A DNA stretch of 64,000 bases from Zasmidium citrigriseum (lineage: Eukaryota; Ascomycota; Dothideomycetes; Mycosphaerellales; Mycosphaerellaceae), in NCBI GenBank assembly GCA_002786025.1, contig NHNW01000090.1, positions 20,175 through 84,174 on the forward strand, written 5' to 3'. Each line of letters begins with the position of its first letter. Within the stretch, counting starts at the first letter, position 1. Under the pieces are notes generated by a model. It had not been told where the DNA came from, did not search any database, and worked only from the letters and a program-made list of their open reading frames with translations. This document shows, piece by piece, positions 44,556 through 56,462 of this stretch. Position numbers and translations under genes: made by a program.

Positions 44556-45596
44556 ATGCTGACCACTGTACTCACAGCAGCGGCAGCAGTCCTACTGCTT
44601 CCTACAGTCGCCGCTAGCTGCCGTCAGCATGCAAATTATACGCCGCCCTGGGCAACTATGCCAACCCGACCTGCAATGCCACCTTCCAATTTCAACGGGA
44701 CCGCGCCTGTCAACGGCATCGACTTATGGTATGCAACCTACGGCGCGGACCTGCGACAAAGCCAAGCAGCAGGCCTCAGTCCCGTCGTCTTCCTCCACGG
44801 AGGAGCAGCAAACAGCGACTGGTGGTCCAACCAGCTTCTCTACTTCTGGAACTCTCCGCACACCATAATAGCCGTAGACTCTCGAGGCCAAGGCCGCTCG
44901 ACCGATGACTTCGATCGTCCTTTGACGTATGACCAGATGACAGAGGACGTCGTCGCTTTGATGGACTATCTTCATATCCCTCGTTTCTCCACCGTAGGGT
45001 GGTCGGACGGCGCCTGCATATCCTTCGACTTGGCCATGAATTACAGCTCTCGGATCGATCGTGTCTTTGCTTTTGGGGGAACGTACAGCCCGGCGAATAT
45101 CAATGAGTCCTATGCAGATGCGCCGACCGCGGACGCTGCCAATCGTTGGACCGAGCAGGACTATTATCGATTGTCGCCGTACGCGGAGTCCAGATCCTAT
45201 GAGCAATTCAATGATCGTATTGGAGGATTATGGTCTTCGGGTCCAACGTGGTCGGCTCCGTCGTTTTCGAAGATCCCAACGCTATACTCCCAGCCCGATG
45301 CCCCTCTGATTTGGATTGTGGATGGCGACTCGGAGGAATCTGTTACGAGGAGTACGCCTCATGAGCTACACAGCTGGGTAAGTCCATGCTTTCATCTTCT
45401 CGGGTGGTGTATTGACGGCCTGCTGCAGATCTGGGGATCAGCCTTCGTTTCATTGCCTTCGGTATCGCACTATGCGTAAGTTGAGTCCTCTTGAACCGAA
45501 GTCGTTTGCGTGATCTCTGACACGAATGACAGGATGATTCAGGATCCAGATACTTTCAATGTCATGATAGAAAGGCTCTTGAATATCAAAAGATAG
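44556..45596 (+). CDS. Secreted alpha/beta hydrolase
   Basis: Secreted hydrolase of 310 aa. Exons: 44556-45377, 45429-45475 and 45533-45596. The signal peptide is obvious (residues 1-20, ending V-A-A-S). The catalytic frame is complete: oxyanion H-G-G near 88, nucleophile elbow G-W-S-D-G near 150, acid in I-V-D-G-D (about 255), and His in S-V-S-H-Y supplied by the small second exon. Two N-x-S/T glycosylation sites are visible. The two last introns are confirmed because only the spliced form carries the His and the helical C-terminus. The enzyme resembles epoxide-hydrolase/haloperoxidase-like esterases rather than lipases; the substrate is open. Its stop lies 19 nt from the stop of the convergent Zn2Cys6 gene, so the 3' UTRs must overlap. 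Confidence 0.88.
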
Positions 45597-45615
45597 AACA
45601 GAACGGTCAAGGAGG

Positions 45616-47700
45616 CTACAATCCTCCGAAGCTGTTCCAGAAATCGTTGTCGCCGATGGCAGGGTTGAGCATCGGATCCATATCCAAAACGTCGACGTTC
45701 GTAACTGTACTGTAGTCATCCCCTGCGAGGTCGGTGCTTGTTCTGTCTGGCCAAGTCTGAGCTGGGACCGAGCTGGAAATCGCTTTACGTTTGTCGGTCC
45801 CTGTCTTGTTCAAGGGAAATGAGAAGCGTGTCGGTGTATCAAGGTCGACGGTACCCGAAGAGCTGCTGAAAGATCCGTCCATAGTAGCTGAGGCATAGTC
45901 CAAAAGATCCCAGATTAAAGATGTTCCGATGGCCGGGCTAGATCGCCTCGAGGGATCATCATCGATGCTAAACTGGTGGTAAAGGGTCTCCAATTTAGCA
46001 GACTGTCCAAACACAATCAGCATACAGGTTTACGATGGCAAGGAAGCTCATACCATGATTCTGAGGTGTGGCCAGATATGACTTTGCGCTGATACTCGTT
46101 GCATACACACTCTATACCCGCGCCGGGCATCATTGCGGGCTTCCTCATCGGCAGAGTGTACAAAGAAGACGTAGCACGCAGCTGTTGTGGCGTACAGCTG
46201 GGCAAGAAAGGGGTCGTGAACCTCAAGAGACTTCTCCAGCGAGAGCTCGTGCAGTCGTATGATCCATTTGGCATGCAGTAGAGCCTGCTCCACCGTCTGT
46301 TGCCGGAACTTTTGCGGTGGCTCGGCATCGCCTTCACCTTTGGACGCGATGTGGATCACTGGGTGATTGATGACAACGTGCAGCGCCGTGTATAGATGCT
46401 GCATGATCATCCATGGGACCCAGTAAGAGAAGTTGTTTGCAATGTCCGCCGGCTCGAGCACGTGGAAGCCGGCCTGCTGAAAGCGGTGCTTCGATGGCAG
46501 TGTCGTTTCAAACTCATCTAGCGCGGTTACCAGGCGATAGTATGGCGATTCAAAAGTCCACGACTTTGCCAAGGTACCGGCCTTCGCTTCTTGCAAGTAA
46601 TGCGCAGCCATCGCCCATATGTCGTAGAGCTGGCAACAGAATGCGAGTATACCTGGATCTTGCGCATCTTTGATTGAGCCGCTAGGATACCGAGTCCCGT
46701 TAGCAATGGTCCGTTGAGACATGCCGAAGGCCTTTGATTCTGTCCAGTCTGGATAAGGCGGTCGACGACGACGGTCCGTTCGAGACGTGGAGGCAATGCC
46801 TTCACTGTTGTACGTCCAATCAAGTATGGCTGACTGCCACCAACATCTTGATATTCGCTCACTGGGCCCAGCGCTCAAACACATGGCAGATAGCCTTCTC
46901 GCCATAGCGATGTGAAGGCTTGCATGGTGTCTCTCAGAACCTGCATCTGTCAGCAGTGCATTCGTATGGTCGCACGTGCGGTAAGACTTACGAGATATCT
47001 CAAGAACTGCAAGAAGACATAGGCTCTCGACCACCTCTTCACTATCTCCTTCGTTGGCTGCCGCAAGCATAACGCCGCGCCGTGCTACCTCCACAGTGTC
47101 ATTCAAGTCCTCGTCTGGTCTGGAATAGCGACTCGTTAAGGCTTGGAATGTCGAAAGCTTGTAGTCTGGCCAAGTTGACATTTGAAATCTGAGCCCGAAC
47201 GGATCGAATAGAATGAGGGGCTGTTGCCACAAGTATCGCAAGTGTACATCTGAGAGTTCTGTGAACGATACTTGACTATGCTGAGCCTCGCCTGGTGTGA
47301 GTGATGTGGTCCTAGGTTGCCCGGATCTAATCGAACACATTAAGCGCAGGCTTGACGACAGAAAAAGTCTTTTTGAGGTACCTCATCATCTCTGCCATCT
47401 CGGCGACTTGTTGCTCCAGGCGAGTTACGCGGTCATCCGTGGCGTCTCTCTGCACTGGTTAGGTTCAGATCGCCATGCTAGTGACTTACATACTTGAATA
47501 CCGCTATCATCTAATATATGGGCCAGGCTTCGTTTTCTGGCCATGGCTGTACTGGCCTCCCTGTTGTAAGTGCATGACTGCTGCAAGCGTCGGCAGAGAG
47601 AACACTCAGGCTTCTCTCCAGGGCATTTGGTCTTCTTCCTCCGACATTGGTTGCAAGCTTGAATAGCTCGATGCAGAGATGAGGCCGTATTAGGCTGCAT
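45616..47700 (-). CDS. Zn2Cys6 fungal transcription factor
   Basis: Nuclear binuclear-zinc-cluster regulator of 627 aa. Five exons: 47700-47494, 47449-47382, 47326-46992, 46940-46054 and 46002-45616. The DNA-binding domain is at 16-43: C-x2-C-R-R-K-K-T-K-C, then C-x2-C and the closing C, i.e. all six cysteines, with the basic loop. The short second exon codes a coiled-coil-like dimerisation helix (V-T-R-L-E-Q-Q-V-A-E-M). The third and fourth exons carry the middle homology region of fungal regulators (W-W-Q-S-A, helical). The C-terminus is acidic and rich in D, S and P, a likely activation region. The first intron is only 44 nt. The gene sits between the secreted hydrolase (convergent) and an APC permease (divergent), so control of this small amine or amino-acid group is a reasonable inference. 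Confidence 0.9.
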
Positions 47701-48301
47701 CCTGCATCATGAGTAGACGCGATGCCGCAGGTCTACGAGCAGCCTCGTGGTCATCCAGGGCCGGAATCGAGGATTAGGCAGGGTATCGGGCAAGTAATGC
47801 CATCAAGCTCAAGTGGTCATTGTGCCTTCAGTGGACTGACAGGCACATTATCGCGGGCGTGGACATTGATTGTTGAAGCGCTGGTGGACGACGAGTGTTG
47901 TTGACGACGGGAGATCTCAGCTTTGGAGAAGGAAGGGTTGACGCCTGAGGCACTTGAATTAGTAAGCAATTTGGCTTTCGCGCTAGCATCTCCCTCTCCA
48001 ACTTCACTGTTGTCCCGTCTCTTCTGTCCATCATCATCGCCATCACAAGTATGAATTCAACATCTCGCGCTCACGCATATCAGCCGTGGTATTCATACAT
48101 GTGCAAAGCCAATGTACGCGCTGCTGGCCACAAAGAGAGCCTGATCTGGTCACCACGGCGATGCCGACGGGAACGGAGCCGGGTCCACAGTTAAGTCAAC
48201 TTCACTTGCCCAAGTCATGTCCATGGGGCAGTTCGTCAAAAGAGCCATTCATATCCTGTTGCATATCGCGTGATCTTGATATCGAAAGATTCTTCCGCAT
48301 C
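47701..48301. promoter_or_regulatory. Divergent promoter, Zn2Cys6 regulator / permease
   Basis: A 601-nt gap separates the divergent ATGs of the regulator and the permease. It contains CGG/CCG inverted pairs near the permease side (48156-48166, and CGG-AG-CCG at 48174-48181), the half-site type bound by zinc-cluster factors. Confidence 0.5.
48156..48166. promoter_or_regulatory. Candidate zinc-cluster site CGG-N5-CCG
   Basis: An inverted CGG..CCG pair with 5-nt spacing lies 136 nt before the permease ATG. The neighbouring Zn2Cys6 gene makes it a candidate site for that factor. Such pairs also occur by chance in GC-rich DNA. Confidence 0.3.
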
Positions 48302-50539
48302 ATGGCTCAATCTACCAACCCTAACGAGGAGAAACTTAACGATCGAAGCGTTCATGATGACCACATCGAATCCGCCATCGAACACCCTCTCGAACTCAAA
48401 GTCACTCACACATACGAGGTGAGCAAAAGACATTGAGCCGTGCACGAAAGTCCTGGGTATTGAAAGCTTGTTCTACCTTTCAGAGCAATGTCACGATGCA
48501 AAAGCAATTCGGCACAATTGCAACAATGGGGCTCGCCTTCGCCGTATTGAACAGCTGGGTCGCGGAGTCTGGTAGTCTTTTGGCACCTATCAACCTCGGT
48601 GGCCCTGTCACTATCATCTGGGGCTGCGTCGCCGGTGCTGTCTTCACAGCTCTCCTCTGCGCTGGCGTAGCGGAGTTAGCTTCTGCCCTGCCAAATGCGG
48701 GAGGGCCGTATCACTACACCTTCGTCGTTGCATCTGAAAGAACTCGCGATGCTCTGGTATGTCAAGCTCTCAGGATGTTTCGATGTGTCAAGCTGACAAT
48801 CATTACTGTGGTAGAGCTTCTTTGTGGGATGGTGCAACGTAATCGCATGGTGGTTCATCATTAGGTATGTGTTCCAAGGGATCTCCAAATGCCTGATCAT
48901 GCTGACCGCTTCTTCCAGCTCTGCTGCCCTGTTCCTGGCCACGTTTCTGATGGGCATGGTGGTGCTGTGGCATCCGGACTTTGTACGTGACCTCAGGAAA
49001 CCCTAAGGACTCGGCTAAACGCGACCCAGGCCCCCCAGGCCTGGCAGGTATGGCTCGTCTACGTGGCGATCAACGTTGTATGCACGGCAGTGGTCGTCGG
49101 TGCAAACAAGTTGATGAGTTTGATGACGGCATCTTCATGTGAGCGATGTTCACATCCCCTCTACTTCGATTCTGACTGCTGCAGTATACTGGAGTCTGGC
49201 AAGCTTCATCATATGCTTGATCGCCACGGTTGCCATGCACCATGACAAGCCCTACCAGCCCGCGAGCTTTGTGTTTGGAAATTTGACCAATATCTCTGGC
49301 TGGAGTCCCGATGGCTCCGCGTTCGTCATTGGCTGGATGTTGTCTTGCTACAACGTAAGTAGCTCATGACTTCAAAGACCGCAGCGCTGATGGCATCCAT
49401 GCAGTTCCTAGGCATCGACGCTGCGACGCATCTATCGGTACTGCCCTTCGCTCGTCTTAGTTGATCACTACTGAACCTAAAACATAGGAAGAAATGCCCA
49501 GACCCGAACGTGAGGTGCCTCAAGCAATGGCTGGTGCATTGCTGACCGGTCTCTTTACTGCTTTCACGTTTCTCGTCTCGATCTTCTTCTGCACAACAAA
49601 CATCGAAGAGGTTGGTCAAAGGACGTCTTACCAAATATGTTCTCATCTAAAAGCATGGTCAGGTTCTCGACACCCCAACAGGTGTGCCCATCCTAGCTCT
49701 CTTCTACCAGGCGACTGGAAGTCAAAGTGCAGCTACCGCGTTGACCTGCCTCATTTTCGTCAGCATCATCTTCTCTCAGTTGAGTGGTATCCTCGTCGCT
49801 GGCCGCACCACCTGGGCATTCGCCCGAGACAATGGCATGCCATTCTCTCGCTTCTTGAGCGAGATCGACCCTCATACGAAAATGCCGCTTCGAGCTACGC
49901 TGTTGTCCACTTTCTTATCCATCTGCTACGGTGCCATCTACATCGGATCCGAGGTGGCTTTCTCTTCGATAGTGGGCTCGTCCATAGTTATGCTGTTCAC
50001 TACCTATGGTACGTGATCTTGTGGTACGGAATATTGAAGACATTGACGCTGACTGAAGACTTTACAGCTATGCCTCAAGCCACCCTCGCCATACGAGGAC
50101 GCCAGCACCTTCCACTTCGACCTTACAGTCTTGGCAAAGCGGGTCGATTTCTAAACGCTCTGGCGCCTGTTCTCGTTCTTTTCAGCACTATCATTTTGTG
50201 CTTTCCGGTGGAGCTGCCTGTCTCGGTCGATAATATGAGTAAGCTGGCCTTAATTGCTCCTTCAAGAGGCTGAAATTAACACTTTCAACAGACTATCTTG
50301 CAGTCATCGTAGTAGGCTGCTGGGTCTTGGTGGTGAGCTTCTACATCCTTGTCAAGAGACATGTGTACCATGGTCCTGTAAGTGCACCAAGCATGCTCAC
50401 TGATCTCACATGTCGTTGACTGAGGACACAGATTTTGAGCTAAAATTTCGAGGGCATGTCTTGCTTCTAGGCGGTGCGAAACGAGGCGATTGGCGAGATT
50501 CTAGTCTTCCCTTGGCCTATCTTTTTTGTATCACGTTGA
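48302..50539 (+). CDS. APC-superfamily amino acid/GABA/choline permease
   Basis: Twelve-TM plasma-membrane permease of 536 aa. Twelve exons: 48302-48418, 48484-48756, 48815-48864, 48919-48982, 49030-49138, 49185-49354, 49405-49437, 49488-49610, 49663-50008, 50068-50238, 50292-50377 and 50471-50539. Each junction was fixed by phase and by family conservation; for example only the acceptor at 49662 keeps L-D-T-P-T-G-V-P intact. Family marks: F-G-T-I-A-T-M-G-L-A-F in TM1, G-G-P-V-T-I-I-W-G, A-E-L-A-S-A-L-P-N-A-G-G-P-Y-H in TM3, R-T-T-W-A-F-A-R-D-N-G-M-P in TM8. These fit the GABA/choline/amino-acid group of fungal permeases. The last exon codes 22 residues ending in V-S-R. A decayed copy of that 3' end lies at 42761-42966. 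Confidence 0.88.
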
Positions 50540-51474
50540 CCGGCGGCAAGGGTGGGCCTGAGTTGACTAAAAATGGGCATGGCACAATGTCGCCATGGAA
50601 ATTGATTATTGATCCTTTCGACATTGTTATGGATGTTATGTACAGCCATTTATTCATTCATAAGACGAGCATTGCCTCAATCCATCCAAGCTCTACGCGC
50701 ATAGAGGATGAAGCCACGGCTCGCACGAGTGAAGCCGGAATAGAGTTGAAGATACGGTGTGCCCACCAAACGACGCAGGGCCAAGAGGCGCGCAAGAATT
50801 GTGGACTCTGCGGAGATAGCGCGTGGAGTTTAGGTATCTTGGTATCGACCTCGCTTTGCTTCCAGACCTCTGACGGGCTTGCTGCCTGCCACCAATAATC
50901 CTCCAACGCTCCCTTCAACCGCGTCTCTGTGTGAGGGCTTCTCGGCTCATGGATCTTGGTCTTCCCGGCATGGCAGCGCGCCTCTTATGCACTATGCAGG
51001 CCGTGCAGGTGTGAATCATGAGTGCATACTGCAGTGCTTTGTGGACAACAAGGGCATTGTGGGCGTGTGCAAGCGAGGGCCGATTTGCTACTGGCGGCTT
51101 TCGACCTGCATACGGCTACGACCTTGCCTAAACGCACTGGCACTAAGTGTTTGGCCGTGTGGGACTGCTTGGTGAATTGGGGTTTCTTTTTTGGACGGGA
51201 CTCGGACGCGGTTTGTGATTCTTTTCCCTTCCTTCTCCTACCTCTCCTACACCTTCTTCCTCCTCCCATACATACCTCCGTCTTGGTTGCATTCCTCTGG
51301 GGGTCGGCGAGACCGGGATTTCCTTTCCTGTGCCCCGTCGTCTCATTGGATCGCAAAGGGCCTCAGCAACAGCCCGAATCCCGAACAACCCTCACTGCCC
51401 TTGTCGCAAAACAGAAAGCTTGGGTCGCAACGACAGGGTCAACAGCGATTGACTCTCGGCTCCTGCCGTTCGCG
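50540..51474. other. Intergenic, 935 nt, 5' region of PDR transporter
   Basis: This is the 3' UTR of the permease (to about 50700) and then the upstream region of the PDR gene. A pyrimidine-rich tract lies at about 51219-51290. A frame open back to 51022 is in phase with the transporter but has no ATG, so I treat it as leader. Confidence 0.5.
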
Positions 51475-54400
51475 ATGGAGCACGCAAAGGAAAGCGTCGA
51501 GGAAGGATTCTTCCACCTCAATCATCCTTCGCACGTCCACGGCGGTAGGACGACGGAGATTGTTGAGGAACAGAGGGAAGTCTCCGAGTCGAGCTTCAAA
51601 GAAGAGTACGTTCCTTCCACCGGTCGGCCGTCGCTGGATGAGAAGGATGCCAGACATGGGGTTAATGTTGCGAATGCCGAGAAGGAGTTCTCGGAGTTGC
51701 AAAGGGAGTTTAGCAATATTTCGAGGAAGTTAAGTCGGACGAAGAGTGGGAATGAGAAGGGACGAGTTCAGGATCTTGTCCAGGATTTGGAGAAGGCGAC
51801 GACTTCGCCGACGAGCAGCGAGGATGAGGAGCCTTTCGATCTGCAGGAGTACCTTAGGGACTCGAAGAGCTTGGAAGAAGAGAGCGGGATCAAGTCGAAG
51901 CGAATTGGAGTGATATGGGACAATTTGACAGTCAAGGGTATGGGAGGCGCGAAGATCTTCGTCAAGACGTTTCCGGATGCTTTTGTCGATTTCTTTGGAT
52001 TCCCTGTCAAGATGCTTATGGGCATGATGGGGATGGGCGGCAAGGGCAAAGAGGTCAGCATTCTGCAGAACTTCAAGGGTGTTGTCAAGCCGGGCGAGAT
52101 GGTTCTTGTACTGGGCCGACCGGGCAGTGGATGCACGACGTTCTTGAAGGTCATTGCGAACCAGCGATTTGGGTACACGAATATCGATGGCGAGGTGCTG
52201 TATGGCCCTTTCACGAGCAAAGAGTTTGAGAAGCGGTATCGAGGCGAGGCGGTGTATTGTATGGAAGACGATACGCATCATCCTACACTCACTGTTGGCC
52301 AGACCCTTGGATTTGCACTCGAGACGAAGACGCCTGGGAAGAGACCTGGTGGCATGAGCACGGCCGAGTTCAGGGAGAAAGTCGTCGATATGCTATTGCG
52401 GATGTTCAACATCGAGCACACGAGGAACACGATCGTTGGCGATCCCTTCGTGAGAGGTATCAGCGGTGGAGAGCGCAAGAGAGTGTCCATCGCCGAGACT
52501 ATGGTCGCAGGAGGTGCAGTCTATGCGTACGACAACTCCACGCGTGGATTGGACGCCTCAACCGCCCTTGATTACGCCAAATCCCTGCGCATCATCACCA
52601 ACATCTACAAGACGACGACGTTCGTCTCGCTATATCAGGCTTCGGAGAATATCTACTCGCAGTTCGATAAGGTCATGATCATCGATGAGGGTCGTCAGGT
52701 CTTCTTCGGTCCGGCACAGGAGGCGAGAGCGTACTTCGAGGGTCTTGGATTCTTGGAGAAGCCCAGACAGACTACGCCAGACTACCTTACTGGATGCACC
52801 GATCCCTTCGAAAGAGAGTATAAGCCGGGCCACGATGAGTCCACCGTGCCCTCAACCCCCGATCAATTGGTCGAAGCTTTCGAGAAATCCAAATACGCTA
52901 CCCAACTGCAGGAAGAAATGTCCTCCTGGAGACAAGTCGTTGCCGAAGAACAACACGTATATGAGGACTTCAAGACTGCTGTCCAGCAAGGAAAACGCCA
53001 CGCTCCGAAGAAATCCGTCTACAGCATCCCCTTCTACCTACAAGTCTGGGCGCTGATGAAGCGTCAATTCATCCTGAAATGGCAGGACCGCTTCTCGCTC
53101 GTCGTCTCCTGGATCACATCTATTGTCATCGCCATTGTCGTTGGTACCGTCTGGCTCCAGCAGCCCAAGACAAGTGGAGGTGCTTTCACCAGAGGTGGTG
53201 TGCTCTTCATTGCGCTATTGTTCAACTGTTTCCAGGCTTTTGGAGAACTGGCGAGTACCATGTTGGGACGGCCGATCGTCAACAAGCACCGCGCGTACAC
53301 TTTTCATCGACCGTCGGCACTCTGGGTCGCCCAGATCGTTGTTGACCTGGCCTTCGCTGCAGTGCAGATCCTAGTCTTTTCGATCATGGTCTACTTCATG
53401 TGTGGCCTTGTCTACGACGCTGGAGCCTTCTTCACGTTCTACCTGATCATCATTACCGGATATCTGGCCATGACCCTCTTCTTCCGAACCGTTGGCTGCC
53501 TGTGCCCGGACTTTGACAGCGCGATCAAGTTTGCTGCTACCATCATCACCTTGTTCGTGCTGACTTCAGGGTATCTGATTCAGTACCAATCCCAACAGGT
53601 CTGGCTCCGATGGATCTTCTACATCAACGCCCTTGGCCTGGGCTTCAGTGCTATGATGGAGAACGAATTCAGCCGACTTGATCTGGAGTGCGATGGCACG
53701 TATCTCATTCCCTACGGACCGGGCTATGGCAATATCTCGCATCAGACTTGCACACTCGCTGGCAGCACCGGTGGGAGCGCTTCTGTGACCGGTACGAGCT
53801 ACATCGAGACGGCTTTCTCGTACTACCCGAGCGATCTCTGGCGGAACTGGGGCATCATCGTTGTGCTGGTGACTGTCTTCCTGGCTACAAACGTCTTCCT
53901 CGGTGAGTACATCAAATGGGGAGCCGGCGGCAAGACCGTGACCTTCTACGCCAAGGAGTCCAAGGAGACGAAGGCACTCAACGAGGCACTGCAGGCCAAG
54001 AAGCAATCACGAACCCGCAAAGACGACCAGAGCGGGAGCGGCAGCGGAGCGGATTTGAGCATCGAATCGAAGGCTGTGCTGACGTGGGAGGACATCTGCT
54101 ACGATGTGCCGGTACCATCTGGCCAGCTGCGTCTTCTTAAGAATATCTTTGGATATGTCCGCCCCGGCCAACTGACTGCGTTGATGGGTGCTTCTGGTGC
54201 GGGAAAGACCACACTTCTAGACGTCCTGGCTTCTCGCAAGAACATCGGTGTCATTACTGGCGACAAGCTCATTGATGGCAAGGCTCCGGGTACTGCTTTC
54301 CAGCGAGGTACGAGTTACGCGGAGCAGCTTGACGTTCACGAGGGTACTCAGACTGTTCGTGAGGCATTACGCTTCTCCGCGGACCTTCGTCAGCCGTATG

Positions 54401-56017
54401 AGACTCCTCAGTCGGAGAAGTATGCGTACGTTGAGGAGATCATTGCTTTGCTGGAAATGGAAGACATCGCGGATGCCATCATCGGAAGCCCCGAAGCTGG
54501 CCTTGCGGTTGAGCAGAGAAAGAGAGTGACTATTGGAGTCGAGTTGGCCGCCAAGCCTGAACTCCTTCTGTTCTTGGACGAGCCAACTTCCGGACTCGAT
54601 TCGCAGAGTGCGTTCAACATTGTTCGTTTCCTCCGCAAGCTCGCCGGCGCTGGACAAGCTATCCTCTGCACGATTCATCAGCCTAACGCCTCGCTCTTTG
54701 AGAACTTCGATCGACTGCTCCTTCTCCAGCGAGGCGGTGAGACCGTCTACTTTGGCGACATTGGCAAGGACGCACATGTCCTGATCTCATACTTCCACAA
54801 GTACGGAGCAGACTGTCCGCCTAACGCCAACCCTGCTGAATGGATGCTCGACGCCATTGGTGCCGGTCAAGCACCTCGCATTGGCGACAAGGACTGGGGC
54901 GAGATCTGGCGTGACTCTGAAGAGCTCGCTCAGACCAAAGCCGAGATCATCCAGATGAAAGAGGAGCGCATCAAGGAAGTCGGCTCGCAACCTCCAGCCG
55001 ACCAGAAGGAGTTTGCAACACCGCTTTGGCATCAGATCAAGATGGTGCAGTCCCGCACGCACAAGTCTTTCTGGAGATCTCCCAACTACGGCTTCACTCG
55101 CTTGTTCAACCACGTCATCATCGCTCTGCTCACTGGCCTGATGTTCTTACAATTGGACGAGAGTCGCACGTCTCTCCAGTACAGAGTCTTCATCATCTTC
55201 CAGGTCACTGTGCTGCCGGCCTTGATCCTGGCTCAAGTCGAACCGAAGTACGATCTCAGCCGTCTGATTTACTACCGCGAAGCCGCATCTAAGACATACC
55301 GCCAATTCCCCTTCGCTGCGTCGATGGTTCTGGCTGAGATGCCGTACAGTATCCTCTGTGCTGTTGGGTTCTTTCTACCGCTGTACTACATTCCGGGGTT
55401 CAACACATCGTCCGACCGCGCGGGTTTCAACTTCTTCACGGTCCTGATAACGGAGCTGTTCTCTGTCACCCTCGGTCAGATGGTGTCAGCCCTGACGCCC
55501 AGCACTTTCATCGCTGTGCTTCTCAACCCCTTCATCATCATCGTCTTCGCGCTCTTCTGCGGTGTGACGATCCCCAAGCCCCAGATCCCAGGTTTCTGGC
55601 GGGCGTGGCTGTACGAGCTTGATCCGTAAGTGTAACCCCTCTCTTTCCTACACTACACCGCTAATAAGTCCTGATAGATTCACCCGCCTCATCTCCGCCC
55701 TCGTCTCCAACGAACTCCACGGCCAACCCGTCGTCTGCACCCAAGGCGAACTCAACCGCTTCACCGCCCCACCCGGCCAATCCTGCGGCGACTACATGCA
55801 ACCTTTCTTCGCAGCTGGCGGTCCCGGATACATCACCAACAATGCAACCTCGGACTGCTCATACTGCGCTTACAGCGTAGGCGATCAGTTTTATGAACCC
55901 CTCGGCATCTCTTTCAGCCATCGCTGGAGGGATTTCGGGATCCTGTGTGCGTTTATTGGGAGTAATTTGATTTTGCTGTTTATTGGCAGTCGGTATTTGA
56001 ATTTTAATCGGCGGTAG
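51475..56017 (+). CDS. PDR/ABCG-type multidrug ABC transporter
   Basis: Full-size pleiotropic drug resistance pump of the plasma membrane, 1,496 aa, the family norm. Exons 51475-55625 and 55678-56017; the intron (52 nt) splits the codon after the E-L-D in the last extracellular part. Order is (NBD-TMD)2. NBD1 has the degenerate PDR Walker A G-R-P-G-S-G-C-T-T (about 213), signature V-R-G-I-S-G-G-E-R-K and N-S-T-R-G-L-D. NBD2 has a canonical Walker A G-A-S-G-A-G-K-T-T (about 906), a degenerate signature V-E-Q-R-K-R and Walker B F-L-D-E-P-T-S-G-L-D. This asymmetry is diagnostic of PDR proteins. The C-terminal extracellular loop holds several cysteines (C-G-D-Y, D-C-S-Y-C) that probably pair. Likely roles are efflux of azoles, plant compounds or self-made metabolites; the substrate is unknown. 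Confidence 0.96.
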
Positions 56018-56462
56018 TGAGCAAGGAAGAGGGAGATGTTCTCGACAGGGAGAGGGAAAAGTGTTGCGTTAGGTTGTTTTGCATAGCGTGGTGGAGTCAT
56101 AGACTTAGATGGGTGACTTGTGGGTTCCTGTTAGATAGTCTGAGGCTCAATGCCTGGGAGTCTTTGTAATAGCATAGCGGTGCAAGAAACGAACGACAGT
56201 TACGAGTCAAGCATATGGGACCTTCTTTATTCCCGGATGGGTACCCACTTTCGAGCTCCCCCGAATGTTGGGGTACTGCGTCACTGGCCACGGCCTTAGC
56301 CCCGCAAAACAATTATTAACCTCGTCAATGGCAGTGACCAAGTGTTGGACTTGGTAATCCGGATATCACACAGACTGTCACTTCCTCTGATCCACGTCCT
56401 CCTTTCTTAGGCATCTTTCCGATCACCGCAGCCAGAAAACCAAGAAACAAGACTCCTCCAAG
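56018..56462. other. Intergenic, 445 nt
   Basis: This is the PDR 3' UTR and the promoter of the reductase gene. No gene, repeat or RNA gene is seen. Confidence 0.5.

Noticed and set aside
51022..51474. In-frame N-terminal extension of the PDR transporter
   Set aside because: The frame is open but begins with GTG and contains no ATG before 51475. The PDR family starts with a charged tail like that beginning at 51475.
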